Assembly (NCBI GenBank): GCA_001414485.1
Contig: LLEY01000027.1
Span: 1-64,000 of the forward strand
Origin: Calycina herbarum
Lineage: Eukaryota; Ascomycota; Leotiomycetes; Helotiales; Pezizellaceae
DNA: 64,000 nucleotides
Direction of reading: 5' to 3'
Part shown: in pieces, positions 10,291-23,500 of the stretch
Position numbering within the stretch: the first letter of the stretch is position 1
How the letters are laid out: each line of letters begins with the position of its first letter
Notes under the pieces: model-generated
What the model saw: only the letters and a program-made list of their open reading frames with translations
Databases searched by the model: none
What the model was told of the DNA's origin: nothing
Program-made: the position numbers and the translations under genes

Positions 10291-12103
10291 TCATTCTACA
10301 TCGGTCCCCATAGGACCAGGACTTACCAATCTCCTCCACCACCGAGAGTGATAAACCAGAGTACTCCCACTGACGAGTAATACGATGACGACAGCTTCAA
10401 GCACGTGAGCGATTGCACTTCGAACTGCTATCAGTCCGGCAACGAAACAAAATATAACAGGATTCAAGATCTTGGTCGAGTAAATTTGGCTTCGGTGCTC
10501 CAAATCGCTGTTGGTGGTGTGAGGTCGATAACGAAGTAATAATAACCCTGAAACTGTCGCGAGGTATATCATATACTCTACCATTCCTGGAAAAAAGCCG
10601 GTCAGCTAACAACTGAAGGTTGGTTATTAAGTGATAGACTAGCTACCTTTGAAGCTAAGGAGTCCGCGAAAGCTCCCTATCAGCACGTATATCGAAGCGG
10701 CGGCGGCATTTAAAAGCATTGAGTTTCTGAAAATCACAGGTGGCTATTAGAGACGATCGCTGCTTAAGCGGGGGAGACTGCTTACACTGGGATATTTTGA
10801 ACCTGGACACGATTTCGTGCTTGCCATATCCTCCCCAGGAAGCCTGTTGGTACTACACGGATATCTGGGGCTTGAGATACGAGACCAGCATCCGATTTCA
10901 GAAAGGCAGGCAAATAGTGGCGAACTCCGGCGGCCTGTGTTTGACGACCTGTTGAAAACACGATGGAATTCAGAGCTCCGAGACAAGACAAGCAAACAAT
11001 CCAAGCATAAAAAATTGCACCAACTTTTCCAAATACAGCTATACCAAAAGCCTGCGGATGTCAGCTCATGGAAGTAGAGTCTCGAGCCTTTTGATAACAA
11101 AACCAACTTACAATTGCAACTGCATTCGTTTCCTGGAATGTTTCCAGAGGTAGAGTGTAGTAAAAAGTGGCATTGACCAATGTAAATAGCGTAACTACAA
11201 TGATAATCGAGCGATTGAGTATTAATGGAAGTGTGACATGTGGTTCTGCGAGCTCCCCAACAACAAATCCAATCTACACAATGTCAGTTCAAATTCGTTG
11301 GAAGATTGTAACTGGGCCTGTTTTACCGACTCCCATCCTCCGTAAGCAAATAAAGCTGCCAAAATTGCATCCGTAAAGCTTCCCAGTCCAGACCAAAGAC
11401 TTTTCTTGGCCGAAAACCCTACAATGCCTGGCGCAACGATCTTAGGACTTGTGCTCTCAGGCCTCACAATCATAAGTGCAACCCCAACTACCACCACAGA
11501 CCCCAACCCCACCAGCTTCAAAACCAGAAAAAAACTCGCAGCTCTAGTCCCAAAACTCGTCCCCAAACAATTCAACCAAGTAATCCCCCAAACAGCACTT
11601 AATCCCACACCCTTCAACCACCACCCTCCCAACTCCTGCCCTGCCTCTTGCCACAGAGCCTTACCAAGATACTCCGCAAATACCAAGGAGACCATTGCCA
11701 TCGCACAAGGTCTAGATACTAAAACCCATATCCAACTTCCTAGAAAGCCGTACAGATCTCCATAGCAATGCCGTAGGTATTCTTGGATTCCGCCATTTTT
11801 TGGGACACGGGTGCCGAGTTCTATAAATGAGGATGCCCCAGTGAATATTAGGAGGCCGGCGAGAAACCAGGCGAGGATGGATAGGGGAGGAGACGAGAGA
11901 AGAAGTATCACAACAGAGGGCGAAGAAAAAATCCCGGAGCCAATCTGGAGGCCAAGGACGAGGGAGAGGCCATTGCGGGCTGTGAGAGTACGAGGTGGGG
12001 ATTGGGGTATGGTTTGGGTAAAGGTTGGACTGGCTGGCGTTAAAGGGGTTGTTGGTTGGTCTTGGGGGAGAAGTCGGTTGGCTGATTCATCTCGTGAACT
12101 CAT
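10291..12103 (-). CDS. LAT-type amino-acid permease, 5 exons
   Basis: A 526-aa APC-superfamily transporter of the L-amino-acid-transporter branch. Exons: 12103-11327, 11273-11112, 11051-10786, 10726-10647, 10586-10291, all with GT-AG introns and matching phases. About 45 hydrophilic, Pro/Ser/Thr-rich residues come first, then TM1 with LGLQIGSGIFSSPSVV, the glycine-rich family signature. Other signatures are SFIELGTRVPKNGGIQEYLR, AYGGWES joined across intron 1 to IGFVVGELAEP, and FSTGRQTQAAG. Around 12 hydrophobic segments are present. It probably acts at the plasma membrane; its substrate cannot be told from sequence. It belongs to a different subfamily from the permease at 3218-5572, so the two are not a recent duplication. 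Its promoter side faces the RIP island beginning near 12.3 kb. Confidence 0.88.
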
Positions 12104-12580
12104 TCTGATGATTGCACGTCGTCGTGATGGAGTTACACTTTAACCTTGAAGGCAGAGATAGCGAGGCTGTTTGTGCCTGGTCCTTGGTCGCCACGTGTTA
12201 ATTCTTATCTTGTGTAACCATAAGTACCTATTTCATCTCAAACGACTTTGAGGCTAGGTCTGGAATTAAGTGATCACTAGAGTTCTCTGAGTTGAATTTC
12301 TTCTTTGTCACGGAGTTTTGAAATAAAAAAGATATAAATAACTTAACTAAGACTTAATAAATCAGCGTCTACTGCCTTTGCTTAGAAAGTAGTCTAGGCT
12401 CTTATACGCTTAATACTACTACTACTAAATTACTTTAATACTACGCTGTAAACTACTTACTTAGACTATAATAATATATAAGGTATTTGTTTATTAGTAT
12501 TAGAAAGATAGTAAATAATTAAAATTAGCTCTAAAAATATAAAACTATATATATAGTTAAGTTAGTTATAAAAGTGCTTT
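12104..12580. other. Permease promoter, then start of RIP island
   Basis: Up to about 12,290 the base composition is normal and should contain the promoter of the LAT-type permease. From there the DNA becomes AT-rich with short TA-rich words. No gene was seen. Confidence 0.5.
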
Positions 12581-12585
12581 ATAGC

Positions 12586-12914
12586 TGTGATAGCCAGCTA
12601 TTAGAAATGGGAATTGCTAAGGTTACGTACTAGAGTGGATACGGTTCAGGTTATAGGAATATAAGAGTTACGTATTAGATTTAGTTACGTACTAGATAGG
12701 ATATATATTCGAGTATTAGGAATGTCCGGTTCGGACCTCCGAGTCTATTGTTATTGTCCGACCCTCTTATATATAGATGCCCTTACCCTTAGTATCGAGA
12801 AAGGTTAATTTGATCTTTTCCTTCGTGTTTAGAGCCTAGTATCTAAGTATGTTATTCTACGGAACGCACTTCTATATACCTCTTTCATAGTATTGTCTAT
12901 TTCGTACTATTATA
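12586..12914 (+). repeat. 5' LTR of Gypsy element 1
   Basis: 329 bp, starting TGTGATAGCC and ending TATTATA. It pairs with 18,651-18,979, which has the same length. Confidence 0.92.
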
Positions 12915-15900
12915 TTAAAAGATTAAATTCTTCTTACTAGAGACGGCCTATTATAATATCTCACTAAGCGTGTTAACGTCCTACTTCGAATTCGATTCGG
13001 CCTAGATTTAGATTAGTATAACGACAACCTTAAATTACTAGTTTATAGACAGCTAGTAATATCGGGGTTTAATATCTGTTAGTTAGCTAGTAAAAAGCGT
13101 ATCCTCTAATACGTTAAGGAAGTAGAAGACGCTAAGGATTCCTAAGACTTCAAATAACCCTCTCTATATAGGGATTGCTATATAAGGTTCGGAAAGTTGA
13201 TATTAAGTTACCTAGAAGGCTCCTGAATCTACCCCTAACCCTCCCTCTAAACGACATCGAGTATGTCAGACTAAGGAGCAACCCCAGGTCCCTCTAAAGC
13301 TCTGCTTAAGAACGTTAAGCAACCTACTAGGGAAACTAGTAGACCTCTCTCCGAAAGGTCTACGAACCGCACTCGTACACCTAAAAACAAAAGGTTCCGG
13401 AAAGGAAAGCAACCTGCCTAAAACCCTAAAAACAACTAAGACTTTTTAAATATAGACGAGATACAGAGCATAGTATAAGGCTTAGAAGAAAAACTTAAGG
13501 ACAACAACGATCGGTTCGAACAGATAGATATAATTATAAAGAATCTCTAAGAACAAATTAGAGTCCCTTAACCTTCTTAATCCCGATCTAGAACCGACCC
13601 CTCTTCGATTCGAAGTCCTACGCTAGACCCTTTTCACTTAAGAGACCTAACCTCTAATACCTTCCCTTAATAGCAGACCACTCTACTTAACTACGAAGGT
13701 ACTCTAATACCTCTCTAACCTACGAAAAGCAAGATTATAGAAAAGATTAAACCCTTAGATAACGACATATTACCTATATATAGATAATAGAAGATATTAG
13801 TACACGATAGACTCTAAGTAAATTCCGATTATTATAATATAAGCTTAACTCAAAAAGCCCTTATCTAAGGTATAACTACTAGACTTGCTAGAAACTACCT
13901 TAAGCCCCGATACTAGTCTAAGTCGATTTATATTACTTTCTACGATTATTAAGATATAATTAAACTTTTAGATTTATATTTCTTAATAGGATACGAGATA
14001 GAGGATGCCTAGAACGCTTTCTAGATCTTATAGATAGGTGGAAAGGATTACGCTAGAGAAACGTTTACTAACTTTAGAGGTCGCTTTTCAAGTATAGCTA
14101 TACTTAGAGAGATACTAGAGTTAGAACGATTCTTTTATATATAGGAGAAGATTATACTATAGCTCTGAAACTCGGCTACTACGCTTAAGAGACGTTAGAA
14201 CTACAACTTCGTCGAAATAGTAGTAGATCTTCTAGCCCTAGATAAGGAACGACGTTGAAACACTGAGTTATATATAGTATATACTAATACGACTAAGCTA
14301 GTCGGTATAAACACTTCGGTTAAGACTACCTTTTAATCCTTATCTAGTTTAATACCGAAACCTCTTATACCTATACGCGGATCCTTCTCTACTATTTACC
14401 TCACTTCCCGCTCTTTTAAACCTACCTCGACTAGCGAAAGCTAAACGTCTACGGAACGTCTAAAACTTATAGACCGAGTCCCTGCTAGTATAACGTATTA
14501 CTAATATAGAAAGCCTAGGTACTACAAAACCGATTACTCTTAGCTATCTAGTATTAAAGAGATAGTCTAAGAAGTGGACCAACGGGAAGATAACTCCTAA
14601 GCCCTTATAGAGTACTCTGATTCAGACCTGAGTTAGATAGAAAACGAGGTAGCCTAGGTAAAGACTCCTTCCTAGGCCTATGTAAATGTGATCTATCGAA
14701 TCTCAACCTTTCTAGACTTATAAGAGGAAACCAATTCCTTATAAATATAACACTTAGTATATATAGATACGGTGTTAAAACATAAGCCTTAATAGATATA
14801 GGAGCGAATAGATTCCTATTCTTAAATCGACCTCTAGCTTTATAGCTATTCTAATTATTAGGTATATAGATTCGAAAACTACCCTACTCAGTGCCTATTC
14901 GTAGATACGATAGTAGTATTAAAAGTAAGGTAATATAGTTTATATAACTATATCTAAACCTAGATCGACGTCGTATCCGAAACTGTCCCTTTATAGTCCT
15001 AGACCTTAGATAACAAGACCTAATTATTAAAAACAAATAGTTAAGACATTTTAATATTCTTCTTAACTCTGCTAGGAATTAAATCATTTAGCTAGCTAAA
15101 ACTCTACCGACTCCTTACTTTGAAAAGAAGATCTTACTTTCTCTAACTTCTAGCTGGAACTAGAAGTCTAATTTAAATACATAGTCGGATACGAACTAAA
15201 GGGATTACGCTCTCTATTAAGATAAAAAGCGAAGGAATAGTAAGCTCTTAGCTAAGTTATTACTATTATCTACGATATTAACTACCGGCGTCTATATATC
15301 TAACTCTGGTCTGAAACCCCTCCGACCTACAGGTATAGTATAGACGGATCGGACCCTATACTCTTTTATTAGTGAAATAAGTACGAATACTTTATACTTT
15401 GATATAAAGCGACCCGACATCGAGTTCTTTATAACCAGCATCTACGAATTAGATCGGATTATTAACGAAAGATTAGCACTGCCCTTAGATAATACTAAGA
15501 CTACGGATCTGATATAGTCCCGACTCCCTCCTTATTACTCGTTGTTCTAGGATATGTTCTTAAAAGCAGCCTTGGATAAACTTCCCCCTTACCGCGTATA
15601 CGACTATAAAATCACCTTAAACGAACCTCTTCCTACCTCCTACTCCCCTCTATATCGATAGTTAACCATAGAGCTATAAGCGACAAAAGAGTATCTTATA
15701 GATAATTTAAATAAAGGATTTATTATTAATAGTAATAGCTCTTTTATATCGCTAGTACTCTTCGTTAAAAAGCTAAATAGCGATAAGCTACAGTTCTATA
15801 TCGATTATTAGAAGCTTAATATTCTTACCTAAAACGACCCCTACCCGATTCCTTATATTAACGAACTCCTTTTGAGAATAAGGAAAGCTAAGATCTTTAC

Positions 15901-18650
15901 TAAATTAGATATACGATAAGCTTTCTACTATATCTAAATAGATCCCGACTTAGAAGAGATAACCACGTTTAGGACTAGGTATAGGATATATAAATATAAG
16001 GTCCTTCCTTTTAGACTCTATAACAGACCCGCTACCTACCAACGTTATATAAACGACGTCTTAATTAACTATCTAGATAACTTCTATATCGCTTACTTAG
16101 ACGATATACTAATTTATTTAGATAATATCGAAGAATATAAAAAACAAGTTAGGAAAGTCCTAAATCGGCTCTAAGAAGTAGGACTTTAAGTAGATATTAA
16201 GAAAAGCGAATTTAGTATTACTAGAGTTAAATATCTAGGATACGTCTTAACTACGAAAGGACTCGAAGTAGACTCTAAGAAGGTTGAACCTCTACGAAAC
16301 TAGGTCCGACCTAGTACTATAACAGGTATAAAGTTATACCTAGGCTTTTATAGGTTCTATAGACAATTTATTAAGAACTTCGGCAAAATCGTAAAACCCT
16401 TGACTACTATAACGCGCCCCTCGGAGCTGTTTCGGTAGACACTCGAATGCGAAGAAGCCTTTAAAGAGTTAAGAACCTAGCTACTCTTAGTTTAAGCTTT
16501 ATACTACTTCGACCTCGAATGTCCTACGAAGCTAGAGACAGACTCGTCTAATAGAGTAATAGTAGGTATATTCTCTTAATAATACAGTGATCGGTGGTAT
16601 TCTATAGGATTTTACTCTTATATCCTAGTCGGATACGAAATAAACTAGGAGATCTACGATAAGGAATTGTTTATAATTATAGAAGCGTTTAGAAAATAGC
16701 GACTCGAATTTATATTATATCGGAACTGTATCGACGTCTACTCGGACTATAGATCCTTAGAATACTTTATAACGATAAAGTTGCTTACTTTTAAATAAGT
16801 ATAATAGATGGAATTCCTCTCCGACTTTAATTTCTAGATCTGATTTACGTCTAGAAAGAATAATTAAAAGGCAGATATACTTATTAGACGCGAGTAAGAC
16901 ATTAGAATATAAGATTAAGTTAAGTTAGACAGCCGCTCGTGTACTCTTTTAGAACCTGTTAGACTAGACCTCTAAATCAACGCCGATCTTGCTTAGAACT
17001 TTTTATAAAAACGAGCGATATCTCTTAATATAATTAAGTTAGATATTATACTAGGGTCTAGGTTAGATATAATTTAGAGGCTAAGGATAGTAAACGTATA
17101 ATCATTCTAGAAAGAATATAGTAAACTTAAGAACGGTTATACCGTCTTATAAGACAATTTACTTTTATATAGAGGACGGCTTTATATCTAAAGAAACACC
17201 GAACTCTATACGAATCTAATCCGAGAAGCCTACGACCAAGTATCTAGTGCTTACCTAAGTGCTTAAAAGACATACTAGTTGCTAGCATCCGCCTACTACT
17301 AGGTTAGCATAGGTTCGGACTATAAACTATACGTAGCTAACTGCCGAGCTTATAGATACTCTTATCCTCGACAGACTAAATAATAAGGATTCCTCTACCT
17401 ACTACTAGTGCCAGACTACCCGATATAGTATATTTATATAGACTTTAAGTTATTTCTAAAGAATAAACACGGATATAATACTATACTAGTATTTATCAAC
17501 CGCCTTAGAAAGGATTTAGTGTCTATACTCTACTACTCTACTATCGACGCTAGAGGATTAGCCTAGCTTTTTATATAATAGATCTACCGGTTTAGTTACT
17601 GCTTTGAATCGATTACGTCTGATAGAGGACCTTAATTCGTCTTAGCTTTTTAAATAGAATTCTGTCGTATTATCGGTATTAAGCTTAAGCTCTCTACAGC
17701 CTACTACAAACAAACTAATGGTTAGACGGAGATTATAAACCGATATATCGATTAGAGGCTAAGGCCTTTCGTAACCTACTACTAGGATAACTAGAGTAAG
17801 TTAATCCCCTTAATAGACCGAGTATAAATAACCCTTTCGCACTCGTCTATCGGTATAACCCTATATCGGCTTAAGTTTAGACTTGATTCGCGAACCTTAT
17901 AGGATTAGAATACCTCTAAGACTTCTATTCCTTAGGAACGATTAAACTACGATAAGGCAGTTAAGATAGCTATATATATACACTCTGCCTAGCACGTAGC
18001 CAAAGACAACATAAACAAAGCCTAGCAGAGAATGTAGGATACTACGAATTAGCACTAAAGAGCTATTAACTAGGACGTTAGTAATAGAGTTTACTTATCG
18101 ACTAAGAACCTTAAGATAAATCGACCTAGCTAAAAGCTAGCCGAATAGTAGACGGGACCCTTTGAAATACTAGAACGTGTAGAACACTCTTATAGGTTAA
18201 AACTCCTAGAGAGATTATTAATTTATAATGTTTTCGCTATAGACGTACTATCTAAGGATCCGAATACCCCCTTACCCGGATAGGAAGCCCTAGAGCCACC
18301 CCTAGAAATCGTTTAAGGTATATAAGAATAGGAAGTTTAAGAAATTCTTAGTAGTAGACTTTTTAAGAGACAACTATAATACTAGGTAAGATAGGTCGGT
18401 TACGATACAGACCTTACCTAGTATCCTACTAATAATTTTCAAGGTTTACTACATCTCCTAAGAGACTTCTATATCAAATATCCAGACAAACCAGGGCTGC
18501 CCCGACTCCTATCTAAATAGATATAGGTATAGGAGTTAGATAAGAACTAATAACCGAGTTACTACTAAAACAATCTACTCCGAAACCCTCTAATACTATC
18601 CCGACTACTATACGAAGCCTCGAGGACGAGTCTTTTTCAAGAGAGGGGGA

Positions 18651-18979
18651 TATAATAGCCAGCTATTAGGAATAGGAATTACTAAGGTTACGTACTAGAG
18701 TAGATACAGTTCAGGTTATAGGAATATAAGGGTTACGTATTAGATTTAGTTACATACTAGATAGGATATATATTCGAGTATTAGGAATGTCCGGTTCGGA
18801 CCTCCGAGTCTATTGTTATTATCCGACTCTCTTATATATAGATACCCTTACTCTTAGTATCGAGAAAGGTTAATTTAATCTTTTCCTTCGTATTTAGAGC
18901 CTAGTATCCAAGTATGTTATTCTACGGAACGTACTTCCATATACCTCTTTTATAGTATTATCTGTTTCGTGCCGTTATA
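18651..18979 (+). repeat. 3' LTR of Gypsy element 1
   Basis: 329 bp, starting TATAATAGCC (the RIP form of TGTGATAGCC) and ending GCCGTTATA. It is preceded by the purine tract GAGAGGGGGA. Confidence 0.92.
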
Positions 18980-18984
18980 ATAGC

Positions 18985-19949
18985 TATACGATAAAATACT
19001 AGTCTTATTTTTACTACTTAGAAGTTTAGAAACTTTATTTAAATAATATTTATTAATATAATTAACTATTAAATTACTTAATTAGACTAGTCTACTTCTC
19101 TTTCGTAGTCTCTTATTCTCTTCTACTATAATATCTAAGATAGCTATCTAGATAGAATACTATTCTATCTACTTATTAATATTATATTAAGTTTAAGTAA
19201 TTATCTTATTTTAAAGTTTTTATTCTTTTCTTTTAAATATATTTAAGAGATTTTAATCTATTAATCTAGATTATAATATAATATATACTTTATTAAGCTT
19301 TAATTATAAAACTATATCTAGATATAAATTAAAGTCTTATTATTATTTATAAGTATAGCTTTGTCTTACTTAGATAAAAGATATCTTTTATTATATTATA
19401 AAGTAACTTTTCTAATCTTAGTTTAACTAGAAGCTTTTATTATATATTATTATAATTCTTACGCTACGTAGGCCGTAGACTAAGCTCTAAAAGTAAGTAG
19501 TATATCTTCTATTCTAGTTTATAAAGCTTTTTAGCTTGTTCTTCGTCGCTTCTCGAGCTTTCTCTTAAGTATTATAACAGACGTGCTTCAGATAAGACTT
19601 AGAACAAACAATACTCTATTCTTAGAACAAAAGACGAGGAGAGTAGAAGAGCTCGAGAGAACCGGGAACTAAATACAAGTCATCCGCGCTAGTGCATACG
19701 CTAGTACTAGCGTGCATCTAAGCGAACATGTGACATCCAGCAGCCCTCGTGACTATAACCGTCACAAGTATACGATACTACTTTTCAAGTCCTACTACTG
19801 TCTATTCAGAGCTCGTCTCTCTAACTTAGTAATATAAAAGGTAGTAGGTTAAAGTACTTAACCGCTAAAGCGTATATTAGTAGTATAAGAGCTGTAGATA
19901 ACCGTCTCTAACGCTTCTTAAGCGTCTTCTTTAAAACTATCTAAGCCTA
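18985..19949. other. RIP-mutated DNA, unidentified
   Basis: AT-rich with no recognisable frame. A patch at about 19,560-19,800 is less mutated and contains a near-palindrome centred on ACGCTAGTACTAGCGT. No element ends were found. Confidence 0.4.
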
Positions 19950-20282
19950 GGCCTTATCTTTTAACACGTCTTAGCTACCTTCTCCTCTTTCTCTCTCTCT
20001 CTTACCTTCTTCTTATTCTCCTCTCTGTCTTCCTCTAGTAATTCTAGCGCGAGCCTATACTTCTAGAGTCTTCCTAGCCTAAGTAGCTAAGTAGTAATCT
20101 TTAGCGCTAGCTTCCTATTCGCCAGCGCCTCTCTTAGCTCTCTAAGGTCTCTAATCTACTTTCTAAGAGCTCTTATAAGCGCTTCTATTTCTTATAAAAT
20201 CTTATAATAAAATAGTATAAAGTGCTCTACTATCTCTCTACTATCTACGTATATATACTATAGTATAAGCTAGTCTAGTACT

Positions 20283-20524
20283 TGTTAAAGGTTATACCCG
20301 TAGAATAAGTCTCGGAGTACTCCAGCGACGCATTCACGTGACCTCGCTTAGCAACGTATAGACGTAATAGAACCTTCGAGAGTACTCTTAGTAGAACTCT
20401 CTAGAAAGAGCTAACTAAGTATATAAGTTAGTAAGAACTCTAGCTTAGAAAGAACAATCGAATCTTCTTATATATAGACAGCCTCTATAGTTTAATTTAT
20501 TAGCACTTACTATAAGCTCTAATA
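20283..20524 (+). repeat. 5' LTR of Gypsy element 2
   Basis: 242 bp, from TGTTAAAGGTTATACCCG to AAGCTCTAATA. It pairs with 25,512-25,756. Confidence 0.88.
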
Positions 20525-23500
20525 TTAGATTCGATTCTAAAAACAACAGGCTTTTATAGTAATACTAGAATATATCGAGCTATTTTAGTAATACTAGAAT
20601 ATAACGAGCTTTTATAGTAATACTAGAATATATCGGGCTATTTTAGTAACACTAGAACACATCGGGCCTTTATAGTAACACTGGAACTTACAAGCTATTT
20701 CATAGTATTTACAGAACTTATAGATAATAGAAGAACTATAAGAAGGCGGTATACCGAATCAGCTACCTACCTAGTTCCTATAGTATGTTTAAGAGCAGTA
20801 GAATCAGTTAATATCTACCTAAGAGGACGATTATCTATAGATTACGAACAAGCAAAAGAAGGATAAGGAAGCTCGCTTATAAATAGTCTATAACGATAAT
20901 AAACCTAGGAAATCTCTTCCTCTACTACTGGAATTCTACGGAGACTCGGATAAGCTAGAAGCTTAGTTATAATAAGCACGAGCTAAAATCGAAGTCGACT
21001 ATTATAGATATACTAAATATATTAAGTTTTAGGTACTTAATAGATCCTTATAGAGTAAGGCGCTCTATAGAATAGAAGCATAGATACGGGAACAGAGTAA
21101 GCTAGAGCTAGCTAATAATAGTGATTTCTTAGATTAAGTAGAGTTTATATTTAGAGACTCGTAAGCTAAGGAAAGAGTATAACGAAAGCTAGAATCCTTC
21201 TACTAGAGCTTAAGACTATTCCTAGAGGTCTTTATAGAATAGTAAGCCCTGCTTATAGAGTCTAGAGGAGGATCTTAGCTAGACGACGTAAAGAAGGTGT
21301 CTCTTAACTGAATCCTTAGTAACGAGTTAGTTAAGGCAATAATCATAGTTCCTTCTTAACCTAACTTCGAGTCTTACTACTCTATTATTAAAGAAACGAA
21401 CGACTGCTTAAGAGCTTATAAAGCTCGAATATTAAGATCTAGGGCCTAGACTCTCCTAGAAACACTATAGACCTCTTAGAAACGCTCGACGGATACTATA
21501 TAGTAGGTAATAAGTGGTAATATCGCTAATATCGCTAATAGACTAAAAGTCACCTATAAGGCATCTATAGAGGGTATGGATTAGGAACCGGCACCTGCTA
21601 AAGTCTTAACAACTAGTACTAAGCGTACTAAATAGGTGTCCTAGGAAGAATAAAGCAACCGTGCTTATACTAGTCGCTGTCTTCGCTATAGAGCTACTGG
21701 TTATTTTGTTTAAGAATACCTATATAGACTACTAAGACGACCTGTAACAGCGGATTCGGTCTATAAACAGAAGGCAGAGGTTAAGAAGGTAGTGCTAGAA
21801 TTAGAAGAAGAAGATAGTAATATCTCCTCGGATTCGGAAAACTAGTAGCTCCTGTTAGAAAGCGTAGGCAGAGGCAACGAAGGGAGTTGTTAGTAATAGA
21901 CACTTAGAGACATTTTAAGTAGAAATATATAGACGAAAAACCTCTTCTTATATCGGCTTTAGTAAATAGAGTAGCTACTTTACAAGCCTTAGTAGATTCA
22001 AGGTATTTAGTCTATAGAATTGTTTTAGACTATTTTATCTATTATTATTAGCTCTCTTACGTATAAATTATACTAAGGCATTTATAGTTAGTAGAAAGAG
22101 TATTAGAAGATACTATATCCTAAGTAGTATCTTTTAGTATAGATATTAGAGGCTACTAGTAGAAACGGGTTTATACTTATATAGTCTCTAAGATCGAGAG
22201 CTATGAAATAATTCTAGGAAAATCTTAGTTAAGGAAAGAGCAAGCTTTACTTAACGCTACTAAGGGATACTTACTCTTCTAAGACTCTAGGTTAGAAGTT
22301 TATAGTAAGCTAGAAAAGTCTTACTTCTATAAGTAAGTAAGCGTAGCTATCTTCTACTTTCTTATAGATTATAAACGTAAGCTATAAGTTTTCTTAGCTA
22401 GCCTTGTAGATATTAGTAAAGCGTTAGTAGAGAAGAAGTATATAGACCTGTAGATAAAGCTGCCTAGCTAGATCGGTCTAGAATTCTATCTAGCTTTCGA
22501 TAGAAAAGAAGTAAATAAGTTACTAGTATACTAATAAGAAATTAATTATAGTATTAAGCTTTTATAAACAGACAGCGGATCTAAGAAGACAGTTCTATAG
22601 AGGCCACTCTATAATATATTATAGAACAAGCTGTTAGTGCTCTATAAAACCCTAATAGAGCTACTAGACAAGGAATTTATTCGAGTAAGTAACTCTCTAA
22701 CAGCTGCGCTAGTACTCTTTATATAGAAGCTAGGAGAGAGTCTACAGTTCTGTTATAACTATCGGGTACTAAATAAGTTAACCTATAAGGACTGCTATCT
22801 ATTACTCTTAATCTAAGAGATACTTAACTAGATTAGAAAAGCAAAGTAGTTTATAAAAATAGATATTATTATTATATTTTATAAGATACGAATTAAGAAG
22901 AGAGACGAGTAGAAAACGGCTTTCTAGACATACTTTAAGCTTTTTAAATAGCTTATTACCCCTTTTAGACTTATAAATACTTCTAGCACTTTCTAGCAGT
23001 ATATTAATTATATACTTTAAGAGTTCTTAGACGACTTTGTCTTAGTATATATCGACGATGTCTTAGTCTTTATAGACAGCACTTGTAACTAGTACTACGA
23101 ATATGTCTATAAAGTAATATAAAGGCTTTAAGATACTAAGCTATAGCTTAATATTAATAAGTACGAATTTGAAGTATAGTCTACAAAGTACCTTAGGTTT
23201 ATTATAGAAGTAGAGAAAGGTTTATAGATAGACCTAGCTAAAATATAGGCTATTATAGATTAGAAAGTACTAATAATAGTAAAAGGCGTTCTTAGCTTCC
23301 TAGGATTTGTAAATTTCTATCGACGGTTTATTAAAGACTTTTTATAGATTATAGCTCTTCTTTATAGACTTGTTAAAAAGGATATATTCTTTTAATAGAT
23401 AGACGAAGCGAATAGAGCCTTTAAACAGTTAAAGTAGGCCTTTATAGAGGCCCTAGTACTAGCTTAGTTTAACCTAGATTATAAGACGGTCCTAGAGACA

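Larger units (their letters stand above)
12586..18979 (+). mobile_element. Complete Ty3/Gypsy chromovirus, RIP-inactivated
   Basis: A 6394-bp LTR retrotransposon with the target duplication ATAGC at 12,581-12,585 and 18,980-18,984. Reading Gln/Trp stops through, the plus strand holds a gag-like basic region (about 13,380-13,430), a protease motif ALIDIGAN (about 14,790), reverse transcriptase with YLDDIL (about 16,094) and LGFYRFYRQFIKNF, RNase H, and integrase (about 17,260-17,900). A chromodomain follows at about 18,330-18,440 (ILSSRLFKRQL, VGYDTDLT). A purine tract GAGAGGGGGA ends right at the 3' LTR. The gene order RT, RNase H, integrase, chromodomain defines a chromovirus. No frame is intact. 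Confidence 0.92.
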
